Assembly (NCBI GenBank): GCA_019634415.1
Contig: JAHQVJ010000176.1
Coordinates: forward strand, 1-64,000
Direction of reading: 5' to 3'
DNA from: Myxococcales bacterium
GTDB taxonomy: Bacteria > Myxococcota_A > UBA796 > GCA-2862545
DNA length: 64,000 nt
Numbering within the stretch: the stretch's first letter is position 1; the number at the start of each line of letters is the position of its first letter. The position numbers were made by a program, and so were the translations under genes. Below, piece after piece: positions 33,935 to 41,780 of this stretch. Under the pieces are notes generated by a model. It searched no databases. It saw nothing but the letters and a program-made list of their open reading frames with translations, and was not told the origin of the DNA.

Positions 33935-35025
33935 AGTGCCTCCGAAGGCAGGGAGACGCCCATGGCGAGGGCGGCGCCGTAGCCCACGGCCAAGCCCAAC
34001 AACATGACGAGCAGGACGACCGAGAAGCCCGCCAGGCTCATCCACAGCGCCCGAGACGAGGCAGGAGGCGCGGAGACGGGCGTGACCACCAGGCGCCCCT
34101 CCACCAGCGCTGGGCGCGCCAGCGTGGCCGTGGACTCGTCCAGCAGGGCCGCCTCGCACAGCTTCAGCGCACGCTGCAGCTCACCCGCGTCGGCGAACCG
34201 GTCCTCCCTGCGCTTGCGCAGACACTGGGTCACGGTCCACTGCAGCAGGCTGGGCACCGCCAGGTGCGGATCGGCCTCCGCCAAGGTCGAGGGGATCTGG
34301 GTGAGGTGGGCCATCAACACCTTGGAGCCACCCTTCTGCGGGAAGGGGTAGGCGTCCGTCAGACCCTTGAAGAGCAACACCCCCATCGCATAGATGTCGC
34401 AGCGCCGATCCGGGTCGTCGTCGCGGATCTGCTCGGGCGCCATGTACTGGGGTGTGCCCAAGATCTTCCCCCCGCCCGTGATCTCGTCGAGGGGCTCGTC
34501 GACCTGCTTGACGAGCCCGAAGTCCACCACCTTGACCACGTCCTGAGCCTGATCGGTGACCACCAGGATGTTCGCGGGCTTGAGGTCGCGGTGGATCAGG
34601 CCCTGCTCGTGGGCCTGGTGCACGCTGGCGCACACCTGCCGCAGGAGGCGCACCAGCCGCAGGGCGGGCAGCCGTCCCGCCGCCATCAGGTGCCGCAACG
34701 TGACCCCCCGCACCAGCTCCATCACCAGGTACGGGTGCTGCCCTTCGACGCCGTAGTCGTACACCCGCACCGTGTTGGGGTGGTCGAGCCCCGCGAGCAG
34801 CGAGGCCTCGCGCACGAAGCGCTCCCGCAACCGAGCGTCGTTCATCAGTCCGTCGTCGAGCCGCACGTCGAGCATCTTCAGCGCCAAGGAGCGCTTCAGC
34901 GCGGGCTGTTCGACCTCGTAGACGGCTCCCATGGACCCACGGGCGATCAGGCGGACCACGCGGTACCGCTCTCCGACGACACACCCGACCCATCCGGTCC
35001 CGCCCTTGGCGGCTGACGCGTCGAT
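33931..35025 (-). CDS. Transmembrane Ser/Thr protein kinase (apparent ATC start)
   Basis: Active-looking Hanks-type kinase. Gly loop ARGSMGAVYE, catalytic Lys in LALKML, HRDLKPAN, DFG and GTPQYMAPEQ are all present; one membrane helix lies near the C-terminus (MSLAGFSVVLLVMLLGLAVG). Only a GTG at 34959 is a usual start, but it would remove the normal GERYRVVR lead-in. Upstream, ATC 35025-35023 is preceded by GGGGAGGGGGG at five-base spacing and gives MDASAAKGGTGWVGCVVGERYR, a typical kinase N-terminus; 364 residues result. No other ATG/GTG/TTG lies before the upstream stop. It is first in a tight four-gene run with the TPR protein. Confidence 0.88.
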   Translation of the reverse strand: MDASAAKGGTGWVGCVVGERYRVVRLIARGSMGAVYEVEQPALKRSLALKMLDVRLDDGLMNDARLRERFVREASLLAGLDHPNTVRVYDYGVEGQHPYLVMELVRGVTLRHLMAAGRLPALRLVRLLRQVCASVHQAHEQGLIHRDLKPANILVVTDQAQDVVKVVDFGLVKQVDEPLDEITGGGKILGTPQYMAPEQIRDDDPDRRCDIYAMGVLLFKGLTDAYPFPQKGGSKVLMAHLTQIPSTLAEADPHLAVPSLLQWTVTQCLRKRREDRFADAGELQRALKLCEAALLDESTATLARPALVEGRLVVTPVSAPPASSRALWMSLAGFSVVLLVMLLGLAVGYGAALAMGVSLPSEAL

Positions 35026-35026
35026 G

Positions 35027-35037
35027 CCCCCCTCCCC
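35027..35037 (-). promoter_or_regulatory. Shine-Dalgarno before ATC start of the kinase gene
   Basis: GGGGAGGGGGG on the minus strand; the GGAGG core (35035-35031) is five bases from the ATC at 35025-35023, the same geometry as before sufS, and both ATC codons are followed by GAC-GC. Confidence 0.5.
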
Positions 35038-35131
35038 AGACCGTGGCGGACACAGCCATCATAGGGAGTCGACGGTGGCAATCAGATGACGGATCGGTGA
35101 CGAAGCACACGAACGCCGTCAGCAGCGCACC

Positions 35132-36466
35132 CTACGACAGGTCAAGAGTTGTTGTGCCATCCAGGCCAAACGAGGCCAGTGGCACCCCCGCGACCCCTGC
35201 CAGGGTCATCCAGAGATCGGCCACGGGCTGCTCGTCGGCGTACGTGGTGTGACGCCCCCCGGCGATCGCCCCTCCCCCGGAGCCCGCCAGCATGACAGGC
35301 AGGTCGCGATGGATGTGATCGTTGCCGTCGGACATGGAGGAGGAGAAGACGGCCACCATGCTGTCGAGGAGCGAGCCCCCACCATAGGGGTCGGTGGCGG
35401 ACTTCAGACGATCCACCAAGTAGGCAAACTCGGCCACCTCCCACTGCTCCACCCGCTTCAGCTCCTCGATGTAGGCCGGATCTCCTTGATGATGGGACAG
35501 GTCGTGGTGACCCCGAGAGGCCCCCACCCAGTCGAAGTAGCGATAGGAGGCGCCGTTCTCCAGCATGAACGTGACCACGCGCGTCAGATCCTGCTCCAGC
35601 GCGAGCACCGTGAGGTCGGACATGGCCCGCACCGTGGACGGATAGTCCAGCGAGCCCTGCACGGGCCCGGCGCCGCCACCGCCCTGGTGCCCTGCCCAGA
35701 TGCGCTGCTCCAGCGCTCGCACCCCGGTCATGTACTCCTCGAGCTTGCCCTGGTCGCTGATGGACAGCTCCCGCGCCAGGGAGCGCGCGTCCTCGAGCAC
35801 GTAGTCGAGCACCGACGTCCGCCAGGTGCGGCGCTGAGCGGCAGCGTCGGCCGACAGCCCCGGATCGAAGCCCCCGAACAGCCGCACGAACACCTGGGCT
35901 GGATCCACGAGCTTGGGCTTGGGCGTGTCCTCGTCGAGCCAGCTGATGTTGGAGGTGTAGGCGCAGGCCCAGCCCGAGTCGCAGGCCCCCACGGTGGAGC
36001 CTGCGTTGGTGCCCAACTCGAGGCTCTCGAAGAGGGTGTGGTGCCCGATGGCGTTGGCGACCACCTGGTCGATGGAGATCCCGTTGCGCACGTCGTCCAC
36101 GGACTGGTTGCGACACGGCGCGCAGGTCAGGTAGGAGCCCGTTCCGCGCGCGTGGTGGCCCACGACGGGCAGGTCCGCTGCACCGTTGTAGAAGCCCGAC
36201 AGCACGCGCACGTCGTCCGTCAGAGCCTTCATGGGCTGCAGGGTAGGTGGCAGCTCCGTGAGCGGGCCGTTTGCCCCCCCTGGCCTCCACGCGTCCATGA
36301 CCATGCCGCAGGGCGCGAACCAGAAGAGCAGCCGAACCGGCGGCTTGCTCGGCCCCGCGCGCGCCCCGCGCAGCGACGCCAGCCACGGAAGCGTCAGGGT
36401 GGCCGCCGCTCCCCCCAGGAATGCCCGCCTCGACGTGGGCCCTCCTCGCCACTTCGACCAGCTCAC
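35132..36466 (-). CDS. DUF1552 family exported protein (Tat signal)
   Basis: Product of 444 residues. The N-terminus carries a twin-arginine signal (TSRRAFLGGAAATLTLPWL), so it is folded before export, often a mark of cofactor content. The body is DUF1552 (PVRLLFWFAPCGMVMDAWRP near the start; GHHDLSHHQGD later). DUF1552 genes nearly always sit beside DUF1592-type genes, in Planctomycetes and also Myxococcota; biochemical role unknown. GTG 36466 overlaps the DUF1592 stop (GTGA), so the two are made together. Confidence 0.9.
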   Translation of the reverse strand: MSWSKWRGGPTSRRAFLGGAAATLTLPWLASLRGARAGPSKPPVRLLFWFAPCGMVMDAWRPGGANGPLTELPPTLQPMKALTDDVRVLSGFYNGAADLPVVGHHARGTGSYLTCAPCRNQSVDDVRNGISIDQVVANAIGHHTLFESLELGTNAGSTVGACDSGWACAYTSNISWLDEDTPKPKLVDPAQVFVRLFGGFDPGLSADAAAQRRTWRTSVLDYVLEDARSLARELSISDQGKLEEYMTGVRALEQRIWAGHQGGGGAGPVQGSLDYPSTVRAMSDLTVLALEQDLTRVVTFMLENGASYRYFDWVGASRGHHDLSHHQGDPAYIEELKRVEQWEVAEFAYLVDRLKSATDPYGGGSLLDSMVAVFSSSMSDGNDHIHRDLPVMLAGSGGGAIAGGRHTTYADEQPVADLWMTLAGVAGVPLASFGLDGTTTLDLS

Positions 36467-38451
36467 GGCTCCCCCTGCGTCATCCGGAAGGCATCGCTGG
36501 TGGCGATGGCCACGGCGAGCCCCTCGAACGTCCAGCCCGAGGCCTCGAACTGGGTGGTGGCGATCTGCAGCGCCGGGTCGTCGCTGGGCACGGGCACACG
36601 CCCGAGGGCATAGGTGAACAGCTGCTGAGCCACACACCTGCCGAACCGCGGATCCGCGGCCACCACCTCCGCCGTTCCCCTGACCCCGGTGAAGCGCCTG
36701 CCGTCGGGCAGCTCTCCCCAGGCATCGATGGGCACGCCCGCTTGCTGCACCCGCCAGGCTCCCACGGCATCGAACTGCTCGAGCGCGAAGCCGATCTCGT
36801 CCATGGTGGCGTGGCACACCGCACAGGCGGGATCGGCCCGGTGGCGGGCGAGCTGCTCGCGGGCCGTGAGCCCGTCGGAGGGCGACAGCTCCGTCACCCC
36901 GTCCGGCGGGGCCTCGGGCTCGTCGCACAGCAGCTGCCCGAGCACGAACTTCCCGCGCTGGACCACGGAGGTGCGACCCGGATGGCTCACCATCGACAGC
37001 CAGCCCGCCTGACCGAGCAGACCCCCGCGCTCCAGGGCCGACAGATCCATCGACTCGAACCCGTCCGTCACGGACCCGTCCACGCCGTAGTGCTGCGCCA
37101 GCCGTCCGTCGATCTCACCGTGGGTGGCGGTGAGCAGCTCGTGCAGATCGCGCCGACCCGCCACGAACGACCGGAAGAACCGGACCATCTCCTCCTTCAT
37201 CGAGGCGCGCAGGGCCTCGTCGAAGTCGGGGAACACGGCCGGGTCCTTGACCATCTCGTCGATGCCTCGCAGGTACAGCCACTGGCCTCCGAAGCTGTCC
37301 ACCAGCGCTTCGGCGCGCGGATCCGCGAGCATGCGCCGCACCTGCACGGCGATACCCTCGCGGCTGGAGAGCTGGCCGGCCCGAGCAGCCTCGAACAGCG
37401 CGTCGTCGGGCATGGTGGACCACAGGAAGTACGACAGACGGGAGGCGATCTCCCAGTCGTCGAGGGCCTCGGGCTCCGAGGAGAATCGATCCTGCACGGT
37501 CTCCACGCGGAACAGGAAGCGCGGCGAGGTGAGCACGGCCATCACGGAGAACTTCATGGCTTGGTCGAAGCTGCCCCCTCCCTCGAGCACGGCCGTGGGC
37601 ACCGCCAGCAGCCGCTCGAGGGCCTCGTCGTCGACGGGGCGCCGGAACGCACGGAAGGCGAGGTCCGCGAGCACCTCTCGGGCGCAGGCCGGAGCACCGA
37701 GCGCCACGGGATCACAGGTCACCAGGTCGTTGGGCCCACCGATCTCGCCCACCGGCCCGTAGATCTGCAGCCAGTCCACCTGTAGATCTCGCTGCCCCGC
37801 CTGCCCACTGACGTAGGACAGCTCCACCGTGTGAGCTCCCGCCTGCAGCGGCAGGGCCAGCGCGAAGACCTCCGCCTCGGGCTCGCTGGTGGCCGTCACG
37901 CCGTCCACCAAGACCTCGTCGTCGTCCACGGAGAGCGTCAGCAGTGCCAGACCGCTGCCCGCGCCCCGCCACACCCGGGTGGACAGCTCGTAGGTGCCGT
38001 CGGCGGGCACCTCGATCTCGGTGGAGAGCGCCCCCGCAGACGGCACCGTCCATCCGTGCTCGAAGGCCTCTCCCGCGGTGGCCTGCAGCTCGGTCTCGGC
38101 CTCGAAGCGGAGCAGCACTGGCGGCTCCGTGGACATGCCCAGGGCCTCCTCCGCCAGGTGCTCGGCCGCCGCCTCGTACATCTCCAGGTGAAGCGCCGAC
38201 AGCGACAGGTTGCTGGCGATGTTGTCGAACCCAGCCGCTCGCCCGTCTGCGGGAAACGCCATGGCGGGCCGCAGGCTGGTGCCGAGCAAGTCGCGGACGG
38301 TGTTGTCGTACTCCTGTCGGTTCAGCCGATGGAGCACCACCCGGCCGGGCACCACGTCTGGCGACTGCACATCGCGCACCGCCTCGGGCCCCCCGCCGCA
38401 CCCGAGGACCTGCAGCGCCATGGGGAGTCCGCCTGCCATCGAACCCAGCAC
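36463..38451 (-). CDS. DUF1587/1592/1588/1585 multidomain lipoprotein with heme-like CxxCH
   Basis: Product of 662 residues. GTG 38451 has GGAGG four bases upstream; the lipobox is QVLGC. In order: DUF1587 (HRLNRQEYDNTVRDLLG), a carbohydrate-binding-like domain (~130-245), DUF1595 (LAFRAFRRPVDDEAL), DUF1592 (ASRLSYFLWSTMPDD), DUF1588 (TSVVQRGKFVLGQLLCDEP) and DUF1585 at the end. The motif CAVCH (in PACAVCHATMDEIG) is a c-type heme site, suggesting an electron-transfer step shared with DUF1552. It diverges from the pseudokinase-NB-ARC gene. Confidence 0.92.
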   Translation of the reverse strand: MLGSMAGGLPMALQVLGCGGGPEAVRDVQSPDVVPGRVVLHRLNRQEYDNTVRDLLGTSLRPAMAFPADGRAAGFDNIASNLSLSALHLEMYEAAAEHLAEEALGMSTEPPVLLRFEAETELQATAGEAFEHGWTVPSAGALSTEIEVPADGTYELSTRVWRGAGSGLALLTLSVDDDEVLVDGVTATSEPEAEVFALALPLQAGAHTVELSYVSGQAGQRDLQVDWLQIYGPVGEIGGPNDLVTCDPVALGAPACAREVLADLAFRAFRRPVDDEALERLLAVPTAVLEGGGSFDQAMKFSVMAVLTSPRFLFRVETVQDRFSSEPEALDDWEIASRLSYFLWSTMPDDALFEAARAGQLSSREGIAVQVRRMLADPRAEALVDSFGGQWLYLRGIDEMVKDPAVFPDFDEALRASMKEEMVRFFRSFVAGRRDLHELLTATHGEIDGRLAQHYGVDGSVTDGFESMDLSALERGGLLGQAGWLSMVSHPGRTSVVQRGKFVLGQLLCDEPEAPPDGVTELSPSDGLTAREQLARHRADPACAVCHATMDEIGFALEQFDAVGAWRVQQAGVPIDAWGELPDGRRFTGVRGTAEVVAADPRFGRCVAQQLFTYALGRVPVPSDDPALQIATTQFEASGWTFEGLAVAIATSDAFRMTQGEP

Positions 38452-38549
38452 GCATCCTCCCAGCCCGGCTCGCCAGTCTACCAGCTCCGCCCCCCACCCG
38501 CCCCACGCGCTTCGAGGGTGCAACAGCGTTATGACGAGCCAGGGCGACA

Positions 38550-38557
38550 GGGAGGAG
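38550..38557 (+). promoter_or_regulatory. Shine-Dalgarno before CTG start of the pseudokinase gene
   Basis: GGGAGGAG; the GGAGG core (38551-38555) is four bases before CTG 38560. The in-frame GTG upstream (38518) has no comparable site and the codons between have low GC at third positions. Confidence 0.45.
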
Positions 38558-38559
38558 CA

Positions 38560-41500
38560 CTGCCCACGGTCGGCGACGTCGTCGGTCCCTACGAGCTGGT
38601 CGCATCCCGGCACATGGGCGCGGTCCCTCGACAGTGGGAGGCGAAGCTGGTGGGCCGCCCAGGCCTGCGCCACAGGGTGATGCTGGAGTTCCTCGCCGTC
38701 GAGCTCGTCGACGACGTGCAGGGCATCGAGCGCGTGCGGGCAGGTGCGCGTCTGCTGCACCCACACATCGCCAACACGGTGGACTTCGGCACGGCCCGGG
38801 TCGACGGAGCGGACCACTGGTACGTGGCCCGGGAGCTGGTTCGAGGGGTGCCCCTGCACCGGGCCCTCGAGGCGGGGCCCCTCCACCCGCGCGCGGCGCT
38901 CCGAGCAGCCGTCGAGATCTGCTCGGCGCTGGCGGAGATCCACGCCACATCGGTGGACGCCCCTCCGTCGAGTCGCACCCCCGACTCCACCCTCGCCACG
39001 CTGTACGACTTCCCCCCAGGGGACGATCCACTCCTCACCGCCACCAGCGAGCGACTCGTCCACCGCAGCCTCAGACCCGAGAGCCTATGGCTGTCCACGA
39101 TGGGCTTCGTGAAGCTGTATGGCCCCACCCTGGCAGGACTGTCCACGACGGCAGCACGGGCACACACCGGCTACCGACCGCCCGAGCAGTGGCGCGGGCA
39201 GGAAGATCACCGCTGTGATCTGTTCGCGCTGGGGGCCACGCTGGTCGAGCTGCTCACGGGGCACAGGGCGCTCCCCCAGGAGCCTCGACCGTCCGAGGCG
39301 GAGCTGATCGAGCTGCTCACGCAGGCGGCAGCTCGCGCCGAGGCGATGGTGTCGGGCCTGGGCGACGTGCTGGCGCGATGCCTCCACCCCGATCCCGAGC
39401 AGCGCTGGGCCCGGGTCGAAGACCTGCAGCCACGGCTTCAGGCGCTGTGGTCCGACCTCGAGGGGCCCGGGCTGGTCGCCGTCGTCCAGAGCCTCACTCC
39501 CAACAGAGCCACGCCCAGCAGCCTTCCCTCCGACACCGAGGAGCGAGATCGCTTCTTTGGTCGCACCGAGGAGCTCGCTCGCATCGCTGCACACCTCGAG
39601 GCTCCCGATCGGCCGGTGCTGGTCCTGTTGGGCCCAGGAGGCATCGGCAAGACGCGCCTGGCGGTGGTGGCGGCCCTCGCCCACGCGGCGGTGGGCGGCA
39701 CGGTCTTGGTGGATCTGTCCACGGCCCACACGGCCAAGGAGGTAGGGCGCATCACGGCGGACGCGCTGCGGTTCGAGCCGGGACACGAGGAGCTGGTGAG
39801 CGCTGTGGGGCGTCACCTGGCTACGCTGGGGCCCGCGCTGCTGGTGCTCGACAACCTCGAGCAGCTGGCCGACGAGATGGGCGGGGTGCTCGCCGCCTGG
39901 ACCGCAGCCGCTCCCGAGGTGTCGTTCCTGTGCACGAGTCGGGTGGATCTACACCTGTCCAACGGTCGGACCCTGACCCTGGGCCCCCTCGACGGGCCCT
40001 CTGCCGTGGAGCTGTTCCGGGCGCGAGCCTCCCGACAGCTGACCGAGCCCGACGCGACGGTCCAAGGCCTGGTTCAGGCGCTGGACGGCATGCCGCTGGC
40101 CATCGAGCTGGCCGCGAGTCGGGTGCGCACCCTGTCGGTCCGCCAGATCCTCCAGCGCCTGGACGAGCAGCTGCGCCTGCTGGCGGCACCGCGCAGCGAC
40201 CGACCGCAGCGGCATCGGAGCATGCGAGCAGCGCTGCAAGGGAGCTACGATCTGCTGTCGGACGCCGCCCGCGCAGCGCTCGCCCAGCTGTCGGTGTTCG
40301 ACGGCAGCTTCGACCTCGACGCAGCCACCGCGGTGCTGGACCTGACCCCGTGGCCCGACGCCTGGCCGGTGGGCGTGCTCGGCGAGCTCGTGGATGCGAG
40401 CCTGCTGCGACCTCACCCGCGTCGCGGGCGCTTCTCCATGCTGGTGGTGGTGCGGCAGTTCGCAGCGACGTGGCTGGATCGCGAGGTGGCTGCTCGCATC
40501 GAGCTCCGGCACGGGCGCTTCTATGCGCGCCTGGGGTCGCCAGAGTCGCTGGGCGCCCTCAACGGGCCCGGCGGCGAAGCCCACCGACAGGCGCTCGGCC
40601 GAGATCTCGACAACCTGCGCGTCGCCTGGCGTCGCGCCGTCCAGCGCGGCGATCGGGACGTGGCCACCCCCACCTCCCGAGCGGCTTGGTCGGTGCTGAT
40701 CATGCGAGGCCCGCTGGCGGAGTCGGGGGAGATGCTCGAGGCTGCGTTCTCGCTGGAGCAGCAGCCCGATCGACAGGCCGCGTTGCTGTCGATGCTGGCC
40801 AGCACCCAGCGGCGCCTGGGCCAGCACCAAGAGGTGATCACCACCGTCACCGAGGCCCTGCGGATCACCGAGGCCGCCGGGCTGAGGCGACGTGCCTCGC
40901 TGCTCCTCCCCATCCGAGCCCGTAGCTTCCACACCCTGGGCGACCTCGACGCCGCCATGGCCGACACCGAGGCGGCCCTGGCGCTGTGCGACGACGACGA
41001 CGACGGGCAGCGGCACCGGGGTCGACTCGCGATGGATCTGGGAAACCTCGCCCACACCCGCGGCGATCAGGGCACGGCCTTGGCCTACTTCTCGCAGGCG
41101 CTGGAGGTGGCTCGGGCCTACGGAGACGAGGTACAGCTGCCAGCCTGCGTGGCGAGCGTGGGCATGGTGCAGACGGCCCTGGGAGACCGGGCACGCGGTC
41201 GCGCGAACCTCGAGGAGGGCCTGCAGCTCGCCCTCGATCAAGGCAACCTCCCCATCGTCGGCTGGGTGCGCACCATGCTCGGCCGCGCCTGCCTCGCGGA
41301 TGGTGATCTGCCGCAAGCCTGGCACCACCACGAGCTGGCGTTGCAGCACTACGTCGACGCAGGCGCACCCATGGATGCCGCCCTGCAGCGCTCTGCGCTG
41401 GCCGCCGTGCTCCTGCGGATGGATCGAACGAACGAGGCCCTCGAGCACAGCCAGCAAGCCGTCGCGGTGATGCGCGCCACCGGTCCGCTGCACGAGCTGA

Positions 41501-41772
41501 CGCGGGCCCTGGGGCTCTCGGCGGAGGCGCTGTCCCGACGCGGTCAGCCCGAGGCGGCCCTGGAGGCGGCCAGCGAGGCCGTCTCCCTGGCCGAGGAGGC
41601 GGACCTGTCGCTGGTGCAGGCGCGAGAGCGGATCCGCCGAGCACGCATCCTGCAGGCCCACGGACACCCCGATGCTGCGCAGCTCGACCGCGACGTCGCC
41701 CGTCGGATCCTTCAGGCGTGGCCAGCCGGAGGGGTCCGCGACACGCTGCTCGCAGAGCTGGCGGGCGGTTAA
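38560..41772 (+). CDS. Pseudokinase - NB-ARC ATPase - TPR protein (apparent CTG start)
   Basis: Product of 1070 residues in three parts. Residues ~6-300 have the kinase fold but every key site is changed: no Gly-rich loop (ASRHMGAV), no VAIK lysine (RVMLEFL), HRD reads HRS (168-170) and DFG is replaced by KLYG, so it cannot phosphorylate in the usual way. Residues ~330-640 are an NB-ARC/STAND NTPase: Walker A GPGGIGKT (358-365), LLVLDNLEQL as Walker B, then GMPLAIELAASR (GxP motif). The rest is TPR repeats (~730-1060). STAND proteins act as ligand-gated switches. CTG 38560 is inferred; GTG 38518 is the nearest usual start. It heads a five-gene run. Confidence 0.85.
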   Translation: MPTVGDVVGPYELVASRHMGAVPRQWEAKLVGRPGLRHRVMLEFLAVELVDDVQGIERVRAGARLLHPHIANTVDFGTARVDGADHWYVARELVRGVPLHRALEAGPLHPRAALRAAVEICSALAEIHATSVDAPPSSRTPDSTLATLYDFPPGDDPLLTATSERLVHRSLRPESLWLSTMGFVKLYGPTLAGLSTTAARAHTGYRPPEQWRGQEDHRCDLFALGATLVELLTGHRALPQEPRPSEAELIELLTQAAARAEAMVSGLGDVLARCLHPDPEQRWARVEDLQPRLQALWSDLEGPGLVAVVQSLTPNRATPSSLPSDTEERDRFFGRTEELARIAAHLEAPDRPVLVLLGPGGIGKTRLAVVAALAHAAVGGTVLVDLSTAHTAKEVGRITADALRFEPGHEELVSAVGRHLATLGPALLVLDNLEQLADEMGGVLAAWTAAAPEVSFLCTSRVDLHLSNGRTLTLGPLDGPSAVELFRARASRQLTEPDATVQGLVQALDGMPLAIELAASRVRTLSVRQILQRLDEQLRLLAAPRSDRPQRHRSMRAALQGSYDLLSDAARAALAQLSVFDGSFDLDAATAVLDLTPWPDAWPVGVLGELVDASLLRPHPRRGRFSMLVVVRQFAATWLDREVAARIELRHGRFYARLGSPESLGALNGPGGEAHRQALGRDLDNLRVAWRRAVQRGDRDVATPTSRAAWSVLIMRGPLAESGEMLEAAFSLEQQPDRQAALLSMLASTQRRLGQHQEVITTVTEALRITEAAGLRRRASLLLPIRARSFHTLGDLDAAMADTEAALALCDDDDDGQRHRGRLAMDLGNLAHTRGDQGTALAYFSQALEVARAYGDEVQLPACVASVGMVQTALGDRARGRANLEEGLQLALDQGNLPIVGWVRTMLGRACLADGDLPQAWHHHELALQHYVDAGAPMDAALQRSALAAVLLRMDRTNEALEHSQQAVAVMRATGPLHELTRALGLSAEALSRRGQPEAALEAASEAVSLAEEADLSLVQARERIRRARILQAHGHPDAAQLDRDVARRILQAWPAGGVRDTLLAELAGG

Positions 41773-41780
41773 CGGCCGAC

